NCBI GenBank assembly: GCA_947177595.1
Contig: CAMWUZ010000096.1
Coordinates: forward strand, 1-6,426
Reading direction: 5' to 3'
Source of the DNA: an uncultured Porphyromonadaceae bacterium
GTDB taxonomy: Bacteria; Bacteroidota; Bacteroidia; Bacteroidales; Muribaculaceae
DNA length: 6,426 bases
Position 1 is the stretch's first letter. Each line of letters starts with the position of its first letter. Positions 5,005-6,426 of the stretch are shown here, in pieces. Made by a program: the position numbers and the translations under genes. A model generated the notes under the pieces. The model worked only from the letters and a program-made list of their open reading frames with translations. It was not told the DNA's origin and did no database searches.

Positions 5005-6402
5005 TTATTGCTCGTCAGCAAACATTGGATCCCATGCAGGTAGCAGGGTGGGTTTCTGTTTGAGTACCTCAGCCGCTTTGCCTGTAAGATACTTCTTGTC
5101 AACAACAAGACGGAACATATATTCGTCAAACCATTTGTCACTCATAATCACAGGACCGCCGTTTGCACCGGGTCCCCAACTGTTTTCAACCATCCATTTC
5201 TTGGGCGTGCCGTTTTCGTCAAGGTCAACGGCAACGAGCGTCATGGCATGACTTGAACCGCTTGAGTGGGTGAGAATGCGCTGCTTCTTGTCCATGCCGA
5301 ATGTGGTGCCGAAAAGCGAGCCGAAGTCAAGGTAATCTACGTCGAGCACTCCGCGCTCACGGTCAAAAAATTTGCCTACGTCGCATGAGAAATACATAGC
5401 TGTGCTGTCCTTGATAGACGCAATAGCCATCTCCTTGATATCTTCAACGGGCAGATTGACGTATGTCCAGTTCTTGCCATCGTAAGCGTGACGGTCATAT
5501 TCTATCTCATACAGTTTGTAATACTCGCGACTGGGGTCATTCATGAGCATTACATAGTTATTTGTAAGGTCGTTACCGAGATATTCATCGTAAAAGGACT
5601 TAGGAGTGTAAGTTTTTGTATTCACCACATTGCCTTTAGAATCGCGGCGGGTCCATGTAAATTCCGTGGGCGATTCTCCGAGATTAAGGACAAGCATACG
5701 GTAAACCTCTCCGAGCATCTCGGTTTTGCGTTTCTGCAAATCAGCGGGTTTAGCCTTCGCTGCCGCTTTATCACGGAGCTCCAAACCGAACTCCTTTAGT
5801 TTCAGCCCTATGAGGTTACTCATGCGGGATGTTGAGTTTGAGCTATTGGTTTCGACCATCACCTCGGCAGGCACCACACCATATCTAGAAATAATATCTG
5901 AGATACCGGTAAACTGACCTCCGTCGCTGAGAGGGTTTCTGAACAACCAGTCAACGGTTTTGTCGCTCATCGGTTTATCGGATGTATCGATTATACCTTG
6001 AAGAAAGAGGTTAGCTTTTTCAAGCTGATCCCAGAAAAAATTGTAGCTCTGCGAGAGTTCGAGCATAGGCAGATCGTGGTCACGCATCATCTGCGCGCGC
6101 AAAACGTTAAGACCCGTGAACAGCCAGCAACGACCCGACGAGCGTTGATTGGTGATACCCTTGCTTTTCACACGGTGTGAGAAGCTGGTATCAAAATTAT
6201 TCTTGTTGGCATGATTGACAGCAAGCGCATTGATGTCGTTGTTAGCAATAGCATTGTGGATAGCCTTGTTTGCAGGGGTTTTCTCGTAGGCATTACGGAA
6301 ATTGGCAATATCCGATGCCGAGATTCCGCCTGCGGGAGCATCCGCAAACACCGGGAAGGCAAGTGCAAAAGCAGCCCCGATAAAAAATAATGATTTTTTC
6401 AT
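5005..6402 (-). CDS. pepC: Secreted C1B cysteine aminopeptidase (bleomycin hydrolase / PepC family)
   Basis: A 465-residue papain-fold peptidase of the bleomycin hydrolase/aminopeptidase C group, which trims amino acids from peptide N termini inside a hexameric barrel. The catalytic set is complete: oxyanion Gln86 and Cys92 in NQRSSGRCWLF, His385 in SGSSHAMTLVAV, and Asn407 in VENSWG. The C terminus LPAWDPMFADEQ corresponds to the conserved arm that lies in the active-site cleft and gives aminopeptidase specificity in known members. Residues 1-20 (MKKSLFFIGAAFALAFPVFA) are a clear signal peptide, so the enzyme should act in the periplasm or outside, unlike the cytosolic enzymes of lactic acid bacteria and eukaryotes. 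Length fits the family plus a signal peptide. The start at 6402 is the only one that gives the full signal peptide. Only 24 nt of upstream sequence is visible and no promoter is recognisable in it. A terminator follows, so it ends its transcript. Confidence 0.92.
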   Translation of the reverse strand: MKKSLFFIGAAFALAFPVFADAPAGGISASDIANFRNAYEKTPANKAIHNAIANNDINALAVNHANKNNFDTSFSHRVKSKGITNQRSSGRCWLFTGLNVLRAQMMRDHDLPMLELSQSYNFFWDQLEKANLFLQGIIDTSDKPMSDKTVDWLFRNPLSDGGQFTGISDIISRYGVVPAEVMVETNSSNSTSRMSNLIGLKLKEFGLELRDKAAAKAKPADLQKRKTEMLGEVYRMLVLNLGESPTEFTWTRRDSKGNVVNTKTYTPKSFYDEYLGNDLTNNYVMLMNDPSREYYKLYEIEYDRHAYDGKNWTYVNLPVEDIKEMAIASIKDSTAMYFSCDVGKFFDRERGVLDVDYLDFGSLFGTTFGMDKKQRILTHSSGSSHAMTLVAVDLDENGTPKKWMVENSWGPGANGGPVIMSDKWFDEYMFRLVVDKKYLTGKAAEVLKQKPTLLPAWDPMFADEQ

Positions 6403-6426
6403 TGGTATAACGATTGGTTAATATCC

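Overview
The window looks like chromosome of a gut-type Bacteroidales bacterium, perhaps Muribaculaceae or a relative; the family is a guess. The evidence is Bacteroidetes-style -7 promoter elements (TAnnTTTG) in front of three of the genes, starts without Shine-Dalgarno sequences, a large outer-membrane protein with an N-terminal carboxypeptidase-regulatory-like domain and a plug domain, and a membrane-anchored regulator with a C-terminal HTH module common in this phylum. No tRNA, rRNA, CRISPR array, insertion sequence or phage gene is visible.

Layout from left to right: (1) positions 1-316, minus strand, the first 105 codons of a PnuC-family vitamin transporter, cut by the window edge; (2) 369-3233, minus, a 954-residue outer-membrane beta-barrel protein of the TonB-receptor-like type; (3) 3389-4405, minus, a 338-residue single-pass inner-membrane protein with a periplasmic domain and a cytoplasmic LuxR-like HTH; (4) a 234-bp divergent intergenic region; (5) 4640-4939, plus, a small cysteine-rich YgbA-family protein linked to nitrosative stress; (6) a rho-independent terminator; (7) 5005-6402, minus, a secreted C1B cysteine aminopeptidase (bleomycin hydrolase/PepC type), complete.

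The most interesting part is the regulator plus outer-membrane-protein pair. Each gene has its own -7 element. Upstream of both, the hexamer TGAGGA (minus strand) occurs twice with 54 bp between copies, and the nearer copy lies 43 or 44 bp above the -7 element. This matched layout suggests that one factor, plausibly the membrane-tethered HTH protein itself, controls both promoters. The two would then form a signal-responsive outer-membrane unit with no SusD partner. This is inference from sequence pattern. The YgbA and peptidase genes appear to be independent single-gene units.
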